Below, one piece after another: positions 15,145 through 16,243 of a stretch of 16,243 bases of DNA; the first letter of the stretch is position 1; every line of letters begins with the position of its first letter. The DNA comes from Bacillota bacterium (lineage in GTDB: Bacteria > Bacillota > Clostridia > Peptostreptococcales > Anaerovoracaceae), in the NCBI GenBank assembly GCA_905372035.1, contig CAJPNN010000038.1:1-16243 (forward strand), written 5' to 3'. The position numbers were made by a program, and so were the translations under genes. The notes under the pieces were generated by a model. That model was not told where the DNA came from. It was given only the letters and a program-made list of their open reading frames with translations, and searched no databases.

Positions 15145-15193
15145 GAATTATTTTAGATTATTTTAAAAGATATGTTGTTTGAGGTGAAAAAAA

Positions 15194-16243
15194 ATGAAAA
15201 GTAGATTTATTGATTCCAAGGTGGGCGGCAAAGCTCGACTATTAGCTTTGCTTGTGGTGTTTTTTATGTTATTCGGAGATGCATCTTATGCAACCGGAGC
15301 CATGGGGCTGACGGGAAATTCAGGCAAAGGAGGTGCATGGGATAAAGCTTTTAAAGCGAATAAGAAGATAGAGAATACAGAATCTGAGGGATCGGAAGAA
15401 GAACAGTCGTATCCGGGATTATTTGAGTTATCGTCAAATAGACCGGAACTTTTTATTGATAGAGATAAAATTCAGTTCAAAGCTGCCGGTGACAAGATAA
15501 AGGTCATGGCCATTTGCAGTGCGGATGCCAACTCACCTCAGGCTTTTGCACTTTCTCTCAAAGGAAACGATTACATCAATTGGACAACTTCAAACAACAA
15601 TTTATATATAAGCAAACCTACAGTAGATATCAAATACGGAACTTTCAACAACAATCCTAAGGCGACGAAACTTTTATACATAAGTACGGTAGAAATGTCG
15701 GCTAAGAACGGGGCGGCGGATTTTCAGGCCGAGTACAGTGCGGTTACAACGGAGGATAATATACTTTCCGTAAAAGGTACGGCGTATAATTCTATAAATG
15801 CGATAAAAGCCAAAGCAGCGGCACAGCAGGTAAAGCGTGCGGCTAAGAATAACAGACATGCAGTTTCAAAGGCTAAAAGAAGCTCAAATATTAATGCGAG
15901 AATGATAGATCCGAATAAGGTTACGGATCCGGAGCTCAAAAAGCTTATAGAAAACTTAAAAGCGAAACATGCGAATGGAGCAGCTCAAAAGGGACAGGGC
16001 ACTGATGCAAACACTATTTTGGCACAGATTAAAAAGGCCCCATCACCCGAGGTTGCAAAGTTCTTGATTGAAATGTATCAGGAAGCGGGTCACGGGACAT
16101 TTACATGGGAGCAGCTTTCAGCAATGGGTCTTAATGTTGAGAAGCTTAAGGCTTTAGGGCTCGTGCTCCTTGATAAAAATACAACAGACGGGAACAACAA
16201 AGAAAACAGGGACAACTCTGAAGGTAAAACTTTGACGGATGCT
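15194..16243 (+). CDS. Unrecognised secreted protein, 3' end beyond the window
   Basis: An open frame of 350 codons with no stop before the window ends. The ATG has GAGGTGA (15181-15187) six bases upstream, plus its own promoter and structured leader. The product begins with a basic N terminus, a hydrophobic core (about residues 15-28) and a likely signal-peptidase site after SYA (31-33), so it is probably exported. A Gly-rich and acidic segment follows (about 40-72), then a region likely to be beta-rich (about 75-195). Next come a strongly basic Ala/Lys/Arg stretch (about 203-230), a helical part (about 243-327), and an Asn/Asp/Lys-rich stretch where the window ends. I recognise no family. 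Its position next to two SLH-anchored surface proteins suggests that it too is an envelope or secreted protein, possibly with an anchor in the missing C-terminal part, but that is inference only. Confidence 0.8.
   Translation, partial: MKSRFIDSKVGGKARLLALLVVFFMLFGDASYATGAMGLTGNSGKGGAWDKAFKANKKIENTESEGSEEEQSYPGLFELSSNRPELFIDRDKIQFKAAGDKIKVMAICSADANSPQAFALSLKGNDYINWTTSNNNLYISKPTVDIKYGTFNNNPKATKLLYISTVEMSAKNGAADFQAEYSAVTTEDNILSVKGTAYNSINAIKAKAAAQQVKRAAKNNRHAVSKAKRSSNINARMIDPNKVTDPELKKLIENLKAKHANGAAQKGQGTDANTILAQIKKAPSPEVAKFLIEMYQEAGHGTFTWEQLSAMGLNVEKLKALGLVLLDKNTTDGNNKENRDNSEGKTLTDA

Overview
The window looks like the chromosome of a low-to-mid GC, Gram-positive-type anaerobe of the Clostridia/Firmicutes. 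The reasons are AT-rich intergenic DNA, purine-rich Shine-Dalgarno sites, sigma-A-like promoters, an ECF-transporter component, an L,D-transpeptidase, and two very large exported proteins that end in three S-layer homology (SLH) domains instead of an LPXTG sorting signal. The species cannot be fixed from the sequence.

Layout. (1) 1-602: the 3' part of ecfT, the membrane coupling subunit of a group II ECF vitamin transporter. (2) 764-2778: an operon of two overlapping genes, a secreted L,D-transpeptidase (YkuD) and trmB (tRNA m7G46 methyltransferase). (3) 2779-2922: a convergent gap with a strong hairpin terminator serving the minus-strand gene. (4) 2923-6858, minus strand: a 1311-residue subtilisin-like (S8, lactocepin/C5a-peptidase type) surface protease with a proline/glycine linker and three SLH domains. 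(5) 6859-7144: a divergent regulatory region with one promoter each way, an 18-bp operator-like palindrome over the rightward promoter, and an 11-bp sequence repeated beside both start sites. (6) 7145-14647: a giant 2500-residue BspA-like leucine-rich-repeat adhesin with about 13 bacterial Ig-like domains, the same kind of PGPGP linker, and three SLH domains. It contains two nested layers of internal duplication. (7) 14648-15193: a 546-bp non-coding stretch with a near-consensus promoter, a probable small RNA ending in two tandem terminators, a 16-bp-period direct repeat, and a promoter with a structured leader for the next gene. (8) 15194-end: the start of an unrecognised secreted protein that runs off the window.

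The centre of the window is a cell-envelope locus. A protease and an adhesin, both predicted to bind the secondary cell-wall polymer through SLH domains, are transcribed divergently from a shared control region, and another exported protein lies downstream. The L,D-transpeptidase upstream fits the cell-wall theme, but it sits in a separate unit with trmB.

The points most worth a second look are the probable small RNA after the adhesin gene, the 10-codon leader frame that carries the only good ribosome-binding site for the adhesin, the palindrome over the adhesin promoter, and the two-level duplication inside the adhesin. No mobile element, CRISPR array, tRNA or rRNA was found.
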